The position numbers and the translations under genes are program-made. From contig NZ_AMWJ02000001.1 in assembly GCF_000319305.2 (NCBI RefSeq), positions 1,651,001 to 1,715,000 of the forward strand: a DNA stretch of 64,000 nt, in the 5' to 3' direction. Of this stretch, positions 53,620 through 62,617 are shown piece after piece. The notes below the pieces were generated by a model. The model did no database searches. It was not told where the DNA came from and saw nothing but the letters and a program-made list of their open reading frames with translations. Position 1 is the first letter of the stretch. The number at the start of each line of letters is the position of its first letter. The DNA is from Pseudomonas bharatica CSV86. GTDB taxonomy: Bacteria; Pseudomonadota; Gammaproteobacteria; Pseudomonadales; Pseudomonadaceae.

Positions 53620-55044
53620 TCAGCGAGATGCCACCGCCTCGCTCTGCCAGCCACCACCCAAGGCCTTGTAGATCGCGACGATGCCGCGATACAGCTCGAC
53701 CTCGCCCAGGGCCTGGGCATCTTCCGCCGCCAGGCGCTCGCGTTCGGCGTCCAGCAGTACCAGGTAATCCACCGTGCCTTCGCGATAGCGGATCGACGCC
53801 AGGTCGGCCGCCTTGCGGCTGGCTTCGCTCTGCTTCAATAACGAGACGAGGCGTTGCTGACGCTTGCCATAGTCGCTGAAGGCGTTTTCCGATTCCTCCA
53901 GGGCCAGCAATACCTGCTGCTCGTAGGTCGCCAGGGCGCCTTCGGCTTCGGCATTGGCGCCGCGCAAGCGGGCGCGCACGCTGCCCAGGTCGAAGGCCGG
54001 CCAGGTGATGCTCGGGCCCAGGGCCCAGGCCGAGGCTGCCGACGAACCCAGTTGCGAACCGCGCGCGGCGGTGAAGCCAAGGAAGCCGCTGAGGCTCACA
54101 CGCGGGAACAGATCAGCAGTAGCCACGCCCACATTGGCCGTGGCCGCCGCCAGTTGCCGCTCGGCCCGGCGGATGTCCGGACGGCGCTGCAGCAGTTCGC
54201 CCGGGTCGCCGATCGGCAGCGCCTTGGCGATGGCCGGCAGCTGCTTGGGTGAGAGATCGACGCTCAGGGCATCCGGTCGCTGGCCGAGCAGGGTGGCGAT
54301 GCGGTTGCGAGCGCGCACCTGTTCCGCTTGCAGTTGCGGCACGCTGGCTTCCACTGCCGCCAGGCGCGCATCGGCGCGCACCACATCCAGCTCGTTGCCG
54401 ACCCCGGCTTCACGCAGGGTTTCGGTGATACCGCGCGAATCCTGCTGGGTCTTCAGGTTGGCCAGGGCGATCTTCTCGCGTTCCTGGGCGCCGCGCAGTT
54501 GCCCGTAGGCATCCACCAGTTCGGCGATCAGGCTGACCTGCAACTGCTGCAGGTCGGCCTGGGCCGCCGCTTCCTGGGCTTCGCTGGCTTCCAGGCGGCG
54601 CTGGATGCGACCGAACAGGTCCAGTTCCCAGGCCATGTCCAGGCCCAGGTCATATCGTTCGCTGTTGACCCGATCGGTGGTCTGGCCAGGGATCTGGCCT
54701 TTGCCGAGGTCGCTGCTGGCGCGGCTGGTCACGGTCGGCAAGGCATCGTTATCGACGTCCTCGCGGATCGCACGGGCCGCCTTGAGGCGGGCGAACGCTA
54801 CCCGCAGGTCACGGTTGCCGTTGAGCGACTGGCTTACCAGCTGGTCCAGTACCGGGTCTTCGAACTGGTGCCACCAGGCGCTTTCGAAGCGGCTGCGGTC
54901 CAGGCCGGCCTGGCCGTCGCTGGCGGCCAGGTGGGCGGCAGCGGTGTCCGGCGCCTTGTAGTCCGGGCCCACGGCGCACGCGCTCAGGGCCAGCACCAAC
55001 AGGCTCGGCAGCCACAGTTTGCTACTCATCTCTACACGGCTCAT
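53620..55044 (-). CDS. Outer-membrane efflux lipoprotein (OprN/OprM type)
   Basis: A 474-residue TolC-family lipoprotein. The signal peptide ends in the lipobox LSACAVG, so the mature protein starts at Cys. Two repeated outer-membrane efflux domains follow, the second with RRPDIRRAERQLAAATAN. It forms the exit duct for the MexEF pump. ATG at 55044 overlaps the pump stop by 4 nt; the second ATG (55029) also keeps the lipobox. Last in the operon. Confidence 0.9.
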   Translation of the reverse strand: MSRVEMSSKLWLPSLLVLALSACAVGPDYKAPDTAAAHLAASDGQAGLDRSRFESAWWHQFEDPVLDQLVSQSLNGNRDLRVAFARLKAARAIREDVDNDALPTVTSRASSDLGKGQIPGQTTDRVNSERYDLGLDMAWELDLFGRIQRRLEASEAQEAAAQADLQQLQVSLIAELVDAYGQLRGAQEREKIALANLKTQQDSRGITETLREAGVGNELDVVRADARLAAVEASVPQLQAEQVRARNRIATLLGQRPDALSVDLSPKQLPAIAKALPIGDPGELLQRRPDIRRAERQLAAATANVGVATADLFPRVSLSGFLGFTAARGSQLGSSAASAWALGPSITWPAFDLGSVRARLRGANAEAEGALATYEQQVLLALEESENAFSDYGKRQQRLVSLLKQSEASRKAADLASIRYREGTVDYLVLLDAERERLAAEDAQALGEVELYRGIVAIYKALGGGWQSEAVASR

Positions 55045-58000
55045 GCGTGGCTCCCTTGCGCGGTCAGGCGGGCCGCTTTGCGCGCCTGCTTGCGCTCGAC
55101 ATAACGGCGGATCAGAACGAAGAACACCGGGGTCAGCAGCAAGCCGAAGATGGTCACCCCGATCATCCCGGAGAACACCGCCACGCCCATGGCATGACGC
55201 ATTTCCGCACCGGCGCCGGAGGAGAACACCAGCGGTACCACACCCATGATGAAGGCGAACGAGGTCATCAGGATCGGCCGCAGGCGCAGGCGGCAGGCTT
55301 CCAGTACCGCGGCCAGCGGATCGAGCCCTTCGGCCTGCTTGTCCTTGGCGAACTCGACGATCAGGATCGCGTTCTTGCACGCCAGCCCCACCAGTACGAT
55401 CAAGCCGATCTGGGTGAAGATGTTGTTGTCGCTACCGGACAGGATCACCCCGGTAATCGCCGAGAGCAGGGTCATCGGTACGATCAGGATCACCGCCAGC
55501 GGCAGGCTCCAGCTTTCGTACTGGGCGGCCAGCACCAGGAAGGCCAGCAGCACGCAGAGCGGGAAGACGAACAGCGCGGTGTTACCGGCAAGGATCTGCT
55601 GGTAGGTCAGCTCGGTCCATTCGAAAGTCATGCCGTTGGGCAGTTCTTCCTTGAGCAGTTTTTCCATGGCTTTTTCCGCCTGGCCGGAGCTGTAGCCCGG
55701 CGCCGCGGCGCCGTTGATCTCGGCGGTGATGAAGCCGTTGTAGTGCATGACCCGGTCGGGGCCGGAGGTGTCGCTGACCTTGATGAAGGTCGCCAGCGGG
55801 ATCATCTCGCCCTGGTTGTTGCGCACCTTCAACTGGCCGATCTGCTCGGCGTCGAGGCGGAACTGCTGCTCGGCCTGGACGTTGACCTGGTAGGTACGGC
55901 CGAAACGGTTGAAGTCGTTGGCGTACAGCGAGCCCAGGTAGATCTGCAGGGTGTCGAAGATATCGCTGATGGCCACGCCGTGGGTCTTGGCTTTCTCGCG
56001 GTCGATGGCGGCATCGACCTGGGGCACGTTCACCTGGTAGCTGGTGAACAGGCCGGCCAGTTCCGGCACGTTGTGGCTCTTGGCGATGATGTTCTGGGTT
56101 TCCTTGTACAGCGCTTCATAGCCCAGGTTGCCACGGTCCTCGATCTGCAGGCGGAAACCGCCGATGGTGCCCAGCCCCTGTACCGGCGGTGGCGGGAAGA
56201 TCGCGATGTAGGCGTCCTGGATGTCGGCGAACTGCGCGTTCAGCGCGGCGGCGATGGCACCGGCCGACTGGCTCGGGTCCTTGCGCTCGTCGAACGGCTT
56301 GAGCGGAGTGAACACGATGCCGCTGTTCGGGCTGTTGGTGAAACCGTTGATCGACAGGCCCGGGAAGGCCACCGAGTCGGCCACGCCCGGTTGTTTCAGG
56401 GCGATTTCGCTCATCTTCTTGATTACCGCTTCGGTGCGGTCGAGGCTCGCCGCGTCCGGCAACTGCGCGAAGGCCACCAGGTACTGCTTGTCCTGGGCCG
56501 GAACGAAACCGGTCGGGGTGGACGAGAAGCCCAGGTACGTCAGGCCCATCAGCCCGGCATAGACGAACAGCGCCACGCCACTGCGGCGGATGACCCGGCC
56601 GACGGTGCCCACGTAGCTATGGCTGGCACGCTCGAAGAAGCGGTTGAACGGACGGAACAGCCAGCCGCCGAGCAAGCGCTCCAGCAGCCGCGAGAAACGG
56701 TCCTTCGGCTCGTGGTGCCCCTTCAGCAGCACGGCAGCCAGGGCCGGCGACAGGGTCAGCGAGTTGAAGGCCGAGATCACCGTGGAGATGGCGATGGTCA
56801 GGGCGAACTGCTTGTAGAACTGCCCGGTAAGGCCGGAGATGAACGCCGCCGGGACGAACACGGCGCACAGCACCAGGGCGGTGGCGATGATCGGGCCGGT
56901 CACTTCGCCCATGGCCTTCTTGGTTGCTTCCAGCGGCGGCAGGCCGAGTTCGATGTTGCGCTCGACGTTCTCCACCACAACGATGGCGTCGTCCACCACG
57001 ATACCGATGGCCAGTACCAGGCCGAACAGCGACAGGGCGTTGAGCGAGAAACCGAACAGGTGCATAACCGCGAAGGTACCGATCAGCGACACCGGAACCG
57101 CCACCAGCGGGATGATCGAGGCGCGCCAGGTCTGCAGGAACAGGATCACCACCAGAACCACGAGGATCAGCGCTTCGAACAGCGTATGTACCACGGCTTC
57201 GATCGAGCCACGGACGAACACGGTCGGGTCGTAGACGATGCTGTAGTCCATGCCTTCGGGGAAGCTCTGCTTGAGCTCGGCCATCTTCGCCCGCACTTCG
57301 TCGGAGATCTCGATGGCATTGGAGCCCGGGCGCTGGAAGATCGGGATGGCCACCGCCGGCTGGTTGTTCAGCAGCGAACGCAGGGCGTACTGGCTGGAGC
57401 CCAGCTCGACCCGGGCGATGTCTTTCAGGCGGGTGATCTCGCCGTCGGCGCCGGAGCGAATGATGATGTTCTCGAACTCGTCCTCGCTGACCAGGCGGCC
57501 CTGGGTGTTGACCGAAAGCTGGAAGCTGGTGGCGTTCGGCGCGGGTGGCGCACCGAGCTGGCCGGCAGCGACCTGGCGGTTCTGCTCGCGGATGGCGCTG
57601 ACCACATCGGCGGCGGTCAGGTTGCGCGAAGCGACCTTGTTCGGGTCGAGCCAGACCCGCAGGGAATAGTCGCCCATGCCGAACAACTGCACGTCGCCGA
57701 CGCCGCCCAGGCGGGCCAGCTCGTCCTTGATATTGAGGATCGCGTAGTTCGACAGGTAGAGCATGTCGTAACGGTTATCCGGCGAGGTCAGGTGCACGAC
57801 CATGGTCAGGTCGGGCGAGGCCTTGTCGACGGTGATGCCGATGCGCGTCACCTCTTCCGGCAGCTTCGGCTGGGTTCGCGTCACGCGGTTCTGTACCTGG
57901 ACCTGGGCGTTGTCCAGGTCGGTACCCAGGGCGAAGGTGATGGTCAGGGTCAGCTTGCCGTCGGCAGTGGACTGCGAGGACATGTACAGCATGTTCTCGA

Positions 58001-58220
58001 CACCGGTGATGGCCTGCTCCAGCGGCGCGGCGACGGTTTCACCGATCACCTTGGGGTTGGCGCCGGGGAAGTTGGCGCGGACCACGACGGTGGGTGGCAC
58101 CACTTCCGGGTATTCGCTGATCGGCAACTGGAACAGCGAAATCGCGCCGGCGATCAGGATCAGCAGGGAAAGCACCGCGGCGAAGATCGGCCGGGTGATG
58201 AAGAAACGGGAGAAATTCAT
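55041..58220 (-). CDS. mexF: RND multidrug efflux pump, MexF type
   Basis: A 1,059-residue inner-membrane HAE1 pump. It starts MNFSRFFITRPIFAAVLSLL, with IGIVVDDAIVVVENVERNIE in TM4 (paired Asp proton relay). The large periplasmic loops and the second membrane half begin near ALFVFPLCVLLAFLVLAAQY. The opening and many internal stretches match P. aeruginosa MexF as I know it, rather than MexB. Substrates expected from the family are chloramphenicol, quinolones and trimethoprim. It follows mexE by 12 nt and overlaps the outer-membrane gene. Confidence 0.9.
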   Translation of the reverse strand: MNFSRFFITRPIFAAVLSLLILIAGAISLFQLPISEYPEVVPPTVVVRANFPGANPKVIGETVAAPLEQAITGVENMLYMSSQSTADGKLTLTITFALGTDLDNAQVQVQNRVTRTQPKLPEEVTRIGITVDKASPDLTMVVHLTSPDNRYDMLYLSNYAILNIKDELARLGGVGDVQLFGMGDYSLRVWLDPNKVASRNLTAADVVSAIREQNRQVAAGQLGAPPAPNATSFQLSVNTQGRLVSEDEFENIIIRSGADGEITRLKDIARVELGSSQYALRSLLNNQPAVAIPIFQRPGSNAIEISDEVRAKMAELKQSFPEGMDYSIVYDPTVFVRGSIEAVVHTLFEALILVVLVVILFLQTWRASIIPLVAVPVSLIGTFAVMHLFGFSLNALSLFGLVLAIGIVVDDAIVVVENVERNIELGLPPLEATKKAMGEVTGPIIATALVLCAVFVPAAFISGLTGQFYKQFALTIAISTVISAFNSLTLSPALAAVLLKGHHEPKDRFSRLLERLLGGWLFRPFNRFFERASHSYVGTVGRVIRRSGVALFVYAGLMGLTYLGFSSTPTGFVPAQDKQYLVAFAQLPDAASLDRTEAVIKKMSEIALKQPGVADSVAFPGLSINGFTNSPNSGIVFTPLKPFDERKDPSQSAGAIAAALNAQFADIQDAYIAIFPPPPVQGLGTIGGFRLQIEDRGNLGYEALYKETQNIIAKSHNVPELAGLFTSYQVNVPQVDAAIDREKAKTHGVAISDIFDTLQIYLGSLYANDFNRFGRTYQVNVQAEQQFRLDAEQIGQLKVRNNQGEMIPLATFIKVSDTSGPDRVMHYNGFITAEINGAAAPGYSSGQAEKAMEKLLKEELPNGMTFEWTELTYQQILAGNTALFVFPLCVLLAFLVLAAQYESWSLPLAVILIVPMTLLSAITGVILSGSDNNIFTQIGLIVLVGLACKNAILIVEFAKDKQAEGLDPLAAVLEACRLRLRPILMTSFAFIMGVVPLVFSSGAGAEMRHAMGVAVFSGMIGVTIFGLLLTPVFFVLIRRYVERKQARKAARLTAQGSHA

Positions 58221-58232
58221 GGGTGTGGTCCC

Positions 58233-59477
58233 TTAACCGCGTGGAGTCGCGGCGCTGGCGAGCTTCGCCGTGGCCTTGCCGTTGTCGGCAGGCTGACGGT
58301 TGGCGGCTTCCAGGGCCTGGCGCTGTTGGGCGAGGGCAGCGAGGGTGGCTTCGCTCGCCATCGGCGTTTCTTCAGGGGTGACCGGCGAGCCCGGGCGTAC
58401 CCGTTGCAGGCCCTTGACCACGATGCGGTCGTCCTTGGACAGGCCACTGCGCACGATACGCAGGCCCTCGAGTTTCGGCCCCAGCTCGACGGCGCGGTAG
58501 TCGGCCTTGTTGTCCTTGTCCATGACCAGTACGAACTTCTTGCCCAGGTCGGTGCCCACGGCTTCATCGTTGATCAGCACCGCGGAGTAGGTGGCGCTGC
58601 CCACCAGTTTCAGCCGCGCATACAGGCCCGGGGTGAACTGGCCGTCGCGGTTGTCGAAGACTGCACGACCGCGGATGGTGCCGGTCCTGGGGTTGACCTG
58701 GTTATCGACGAAGTTCATCTGGCCCAGGTGCGGGTTGCCGGCTTCGTTGGACAGGCCCAGGTACACCGGGGTGATCTGGCCGCGCTGGCCTTCCCGTGCC
58801 AGCTGGGTGTACTTGAGGTACACGCGCTCGTCGGCATCGAAATAGGCGTAGACGCGGTCGGTGGAGACCACGCTGGTCAGCGGGGTGACGTCGGCGGTGA
58901 CGATGTTGCCGGCGGTGAACTGTGCGCGGCTGACCCGGCCGCTGATCGGCGCGGTGACCCGGGTGAAACTCAGGTTCAGCTTGGCCAGGTCCAGTTGCGC
59001 CTGGATAGCCGCGACACCGGCGCGTGCTTCGGCAGCGGCGCTGGTGCGCGATTCGGCCAGTTCGGCGGAAATCGCATTGCTGTTGCGCAGGCGTTCACCG
59101 CGCTGGGCTTCGTTTTCCGAGCGGATGGCGGTGGCGCGGGCTTGTTGCAGCTGGGCTTCGAGGCGGCGGACCTCGGCCTGGAACGGGCGTGGATCGATCT
59201 GGAACAGCAGATCGCCTTTCTGTACCTGGGCGCCCTCGGTGAACGCCACCTGGTCGATCTGGCCGGAGACGCGCGGACGCACCTCGACGGTTTCCGGGGC
59301 CTCGAGACGGCCAGTGAACTCGTCCCATTCGTTGATCGGTTGCTCGATCACCTTGGCTACGCTGACCTTGGGCGCCCCTGGAGCCTGCACCGCTTCCGGG
59401 GTGCGACCGCAGGCACTCATCACCAGAAGGGCCAACGCAGCAAGGGGATAGCGCAAGGGTTTGAGTGACTGCTCCAT
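58233..59477 (-). CDS. mexE: RND efflux membrane-fusion lipoprotein, MexE type
   Basis: A 414-residue adaptor. Lipobox LLVMSACG near residue 20, biotinyl-lipoyl-like halves around RPRVSGQIDQVAFTEGAQV, a helical hairpin (about 100-160), then beta-barrel (SFTRVTAPISGRVSRAQFT). It bridges MexF and the outer-membrane duct in the periplasm. ATG at 59477 has GGAG upstream; the in-frame TTG five codons earlier is less likely. The usual LysR activator mexT is not adjacent in this window. Confidence 0.9.
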   Translation of the reverse strand: MEQSLKPLRYPLAALALLVMSACGRTPEAVQAPGAPKVSVAKVIEQPINEWDEFTGRLEAPETVEVRPRVSGQIDQVAFTEGAQVQKGDLLFQIDPRPFQAEVRRLEAQLQQARATAIRSENEAQRGERLRNSNAISAELAESRTSAAAEARAGVAAIQAQLDLAKLNLSFTRVTAPISGRVSRAQFTAGNIVTADVTPLTSVVSTDRVYAYFDADERVYLKYTQLAREGQRGQITPVYLGLSNEAGNPHLGQMNFVDNQVNPRTGTIRGRAVFDNRDGQFTPGLYARLKLVGSATYSAVLINDEAVGTDLGKKFVLVMDKDNKADYRAVELGPKLEGLRIVRSGLSKDDRIVVKGLQRVRPGSPVTPEETPMASEATLAALAQQRQALEAANRQPADNGKATAKLASAATPRG

Positions 59478-59750
59478 GGAAAACTCCGCCAATGTATTGA
59501 TAGTGGGCGGATTCTGCGTTTTGCCGCGGGCGCGGACGAATCGAATGAAGCGAAGGTGACTATCACGGGGAATGATGGAAGTCGGGGATTATCGTCTGGC
59601 GTTGATAGTTGGGCCTTGGCAACCAGATGCAAGCGACTGGCAGGGACAGGCAAGCGGGCAGGGGAGCGGACGCGGATACTGGCGGCGCACCACTGGAACA
59701 GGTCCCTTTGCGTGCGACGGCAATATCTTCATATCTGCGCTACGTTTGAA

Positions 59751-59780
59751 CCGCCGGCAGGGCTGCCGGCGGTTTTTTTT
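59751..59780 (+). terminator. Orphan rho-independent terminator
   Basis: CCGCCGGC-AGGGCT-GCCGGCGG stem-loop followed by T8, pointing right. No annotated plus-strand gene precedes it within the 399-bp mexE / monooxygenase gap, so it may end a small RNA. Confidence 0.8.
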
Positions 59781-59805
59781 GCTCTGGACCTTGTGGTGTT
59801 CTTGA

Positions 59806-59868
59806 GGGCCTCATCGCTGGCAAGCCAGCTCCCACAGGACACTGTGGGAGCTGGCTTGCCAGCGATTA
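59806..59868. repeat. REP pair (inverted, short loop)
   Basis: GGGCCTCATCGCTGGCAAGC... and inverse with only a few bases between. Confidence 0.9.
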
Positions 59869-59876
59869 TCAGGGCC

Positions 59877-60980
59877 TCAACCGTTGGCCCGTTTCCCCTG
59901 CGCCTGCTGCGCCACCAGCGAGCGAATCCGCGGCAGCAATTCCTGCCCGTACTCCACCGCGTCGCGCAACTGGTCGAAACCGCGGAACAGGAAGGTCGTT
60001 ATTCCAAGGTTGTAGTACTCCAGCGCCGCCTCGGCGACCTGGTCCGGGGTGCCGACCAGCGAGGTCGAGTTGCCTGCGGCGCCGGTGAGGGCGGCAATCG
60101 CAGTCCACAGGCGCTTGTCGTGCACCACCTTCTGGCTCGCCAGTTCCACCAGGCGCGAGGAGCCGACGTTGTTCCTGCCAACGTTCAGTTCGCGACGCTT
60201 GCCGGCGCGCTGCTCGTGCAGCACCTTGGCGTCCGCGAGGATCCGCTCGGCCCGGGCCCAGGCTTCCTCCTCGGTAGCCCCGAGGATCGGCCGCAGCGAC
60301 AGGCTGAAGCGAATGTGCTTTTCCCGCCCGTATTTCGCCGCTGCCCGGCGCACCTTGGCGATGCGCTCGCGCACCTGTTCCAGGGGCTCGCCCCACATCA
60401 TGTAGACGTCGGCATGTTTGGCCGCGACTTCCACCGCCGCGTCCGAGGCACCGGAGAAGTAGATCGGGATATGCGGTTTCTGCAGCGGCTTGACCAGGGT
60501 CAGGTTTTCCTCGACCCGGTAATGCGCGCCCTGGTGGCTGAACGGCTGGGTCGCGGTCCAGACCTGCTTGGCCACGTCCAGGTACTCTTCGGTGCGGGCG
60601 TAGCGCGCATCCTTGTCGATGAAATCGCCGTCGCGTTGCAGGTCGCCGCTGTCGGCGCCGGTGATCACGTTGATCGAGGCGCGACCGCGGCTGAGCTGGT
60701 CGAGGGTGGCGAACTGGCGCGCGGCGAAGGTCGGCGCCTGGAAGCCCGGACGGTGGGCTACCAGCAGGCCGAGTTTCTCGGTGTAGGCGGCAACGTGGCT
60801 GGCGATGATCAGCGAGTCGGCAGCACTGGTATTGACCGCCAGCAGGGCCTTGTCGAAACCGCCGTATTCCTGGGCCTGGGCAAAGGCCTTGATGAAATCC
60901 AGGTCAACGCCGGGGCCGCGCGGCGCCTGGGATTCGCTGCCTTCCTGGGGGCCGATCAGGCCGATGAATTCGAGACTCAT
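59877..60980 (-). CDS. LLM-class FMN-dependent monooxygenase (SsuD-like)
   Basis: A 367-residue bacterial-luciferase-type monooxygenase, residues IGLIGPQEGSESQAPRG at the start, then LGLLVAHRPGFQAPTFAARQ and SRGRASINVITGAD as in alkanesulfonate monooxygenases. It would use FMNH2 and O2 to cleave a C-S bond of an organosulfonate or oxidise a related compound. It follows another LLM enzyme by 35 nt. No flavin reductase or transporter is in view, so the substrate is open. Confidence 0.88.
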   Translation of the reverse strand: MSLEFIGLIGPQEGSESQAPRGPGVDLDFIKAFAQAQEYGGFDKALLAVNTSAADSLIIASHVAAYTEKLGLLVAHRPGFQAPTFAARQFATLDQLSRGRASINVITGADSGDLQRDGDFIDKDARYARTEEYLDVAKQVWTATQPFSHQGAHYRVEENLTLVKPLQKPHIPIYFSGASDAAVEVAAKHADVYMMWGEPLEQVRERIAKVRRAAAKYGREKHIRFSLSLRPILGATEEEAWARAERILADAKVLHEQRAGKRRELNVGRNNVGSSRLVELASQKVVHDKRLWTAIAALTGAAGNSTSLVGTPDQVAEAALEYYNLGITTFLFRGFDQLRDAVEYGQELLPRIRSLVAQQAQGKRANG

Positions 60981-61015
60981 GAAGCAAACTCCTTGTGTGT
61001 GGGGGCTCGGGCGGT

Positions 61016-62350
61016 TCAGGCGACCGCTTCCTGGGTGCGACGCAAGGTATTGCGGTTGGCCGGCACGGCCAGGCCGAAGTTGTCGCGCAGGGTCTGGCCC
61101 TCGTAGTCGCGACGCAGCAGGCCGCGGGCTTGCAGTACCGGCACCACCAGTTCGGTGAAGCGCTGCAGGCCGTCCGGCAATAGGGAATTGATGATGAAAC
61201 CGTCCGCCGCTTCGTGTTCGAACCAGTCCTGCACGGCATTGGCGACTTCTTCGGCGGTGCCGACGAAGTCGCGCTTTGGCGCGGAGAAACGCAGCGCGAC
61301 CTGGCGCAGGGTTAGGCCCTCTTCGCGGGCGATGCGCTTGAGCTGGTCGGACGAGCCCTTGTGGCTCTGGCTGCCGAGGTCGCCGAGATCGGGGAAGGGC
61401 GCGTCGAGGTCATGGCCGCTGAAGTCGTAGTCGTTGAACGGCCGGCCGAGGGCGACCAGGGCGTCATCGATGCTGACCAGGTCCACCGCCTGCTGATAGC
61501 GGCGCTCGGCGTCTTCGGCATCGACACCGACGATGGGGCGGATGCCCGGGAGGATGAACAGCTCTTCGGCATTGCGCCCGAAGTTGCGGGCGCGTTGCTT
61601 GAGGTCCTGGTAGTAGGCGCGGGCTTCGCTGAAACCCTCGGGGCTGACGAAGATCGCATCGGCCTGACGCGCGGCGAAGTTACGCCCGTCCTCGGAGGTT
61701 CCGGCCTGGAAGATCAGCGGCTGGCCCTGGCGCGAACGGGCGATGTTCAGCGGGCCCTTGACCTTGAAGAACTCGCCCTGGTGGTTCAGCGCATGGAGTT
61801 TTTCCGGGTCGAAGAACTCGCCGCTCTGCTTGTCGCGGGTGAAGGCATCGTCTTCCCAGGAATCCCACAGGCCCTGGACCACCTGCACATGTTCCTTGGC
61901 GATGCGGTAGCGCTCGGCATGGGGCGGGTGCTCGGCCTTGCCGAAGTTGTCGGCGGTGCCGGACAGCCAGGAGGTGACCACGTTCCAGCCGGCGCGACCG
62001 CCGCTGATATGGTCCAGGGAAGCCAGTTGGCGGGCCACCTGGAAGGGCTCGGTGTAGCTGACGGTAATGGTCGCCACCAGGCCGATATGCTCGGTCACGG
62101 CGGCCAGGGCCGAAAGCACGGTCAGCGGTTCGAAGCGGTTGAGGTAGTGGGGGCTGGACTTGGCGTGGATATGCAGGCTGTCGGCGATGAAGGCGAAGTC
62201 GAACCTGGCTGCTTCGGCCAGTTGCGCCTGCTGCTTGTAGTAGCCGAAGTTGACGCTGGCATCGGCCAGCGCATCGGGATGGCGCCATTCGCCCCAACCG
62301 TGGCCGACACCGTGGATCATTGCGCCGAGTTTGATCTGTCGCTTGCTCAT
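61016..62350 (-). CDS. LLM-class FMN-dependent monooxygenase (NtaA/SnaA/DszA type)
   Basis: A 444-residue member of the nitrilotriacetate / dibenzothiophene-sulfone monooxygenase branch. It begins [20 protein letters not shown], with [20 protein letters not shown] as the flavin-binding stretch and [20 protein letters not shown] later. Longer than the SsuD branch by the usual insert. Probably cotranscribed with the downstream LLM gene; together they look like a sulfur- or solvent-scavenging pair. Confidence 0.88.
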   Translation of the reverse strand: MSKRQIKLGAMIHGVGHGWGEWRHPDALADASVNFGYYKQQAQLAEAARFDFAFIADSLHIHAKSSPHYLNRFEPLTVLSALAAVTEHIGLVATITVSYTEPFQVARQLASLDHISGGRAGWNVVTSWLSGTADNFGKAEHPPHAERYRIAKEHVQVVQGLWDSWEDDAFTRDKQSGEFFDPEKLHALNHQGEFFKVKGPLNIARSRQGQPLIFQAGTSEDGRNFAARQADAIFVSPEGFSEARAYYQDLKQRARNFGRNAEELFILPGIRPIVGVDAEDAERRYQQAVDLVSIDDALVALGRPFNDYDFSGHDLDAPFPDLGDLGSQSHKGSSDQLKRIAREEGLTLRQVALRFSAPKRDFVGTAEEVANAVQDWFEHEAADGFIINSLLPDGLQRFTELVVPVLQARGLLRRDYEGQTLRDNFGLAVPANRNTLRRTQEAVA

Positions 62351-62530
62351 GCTTGGCTCCTTGAGGAGAGGGGAGTTCGTGATGGCCTCCGCCTGGCATG
62401 GGGTCGGACTGTGGGGTAGACCTTAAGCTGTTGCGGGCTGTGCTGTGAAAGCACATTTTCTTCTATGCTAATTATGTAAGTTGTGCATTTTAAGATTGGT
62501 TTATATCAGTGAATTGAATCTTGAACTTGA

Positions 62531-62607
62531 GGGCCTCATCGCTGGCAAGCCAGCTCCCACAGGGATCGCGTAAGCCTGTGGGAGCTGGCTTGCCAGCGAT
62601 GAGGTCC
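62531..62607. repeat. REP pair (inverted)
   Basis: GGGCCTCATCGCTGGCAAGC... with inverse copy ending GATGAGGTCC, between the LLM promoter region and the TonB receptor stop. Confidence 0.9.
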
Positions 62608-62617
62608 GAAAGGTCAA

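Noticed and set aside
55047..59468. A 1,473-codon open frame on the plus strand opposite the efflux genes
   Set aside because: It is the antisense shadow of mexF and mexE, whose motifs are unmistakable. Its translation is His/Gln/Gly/Asp-rich with no recognisable domain.
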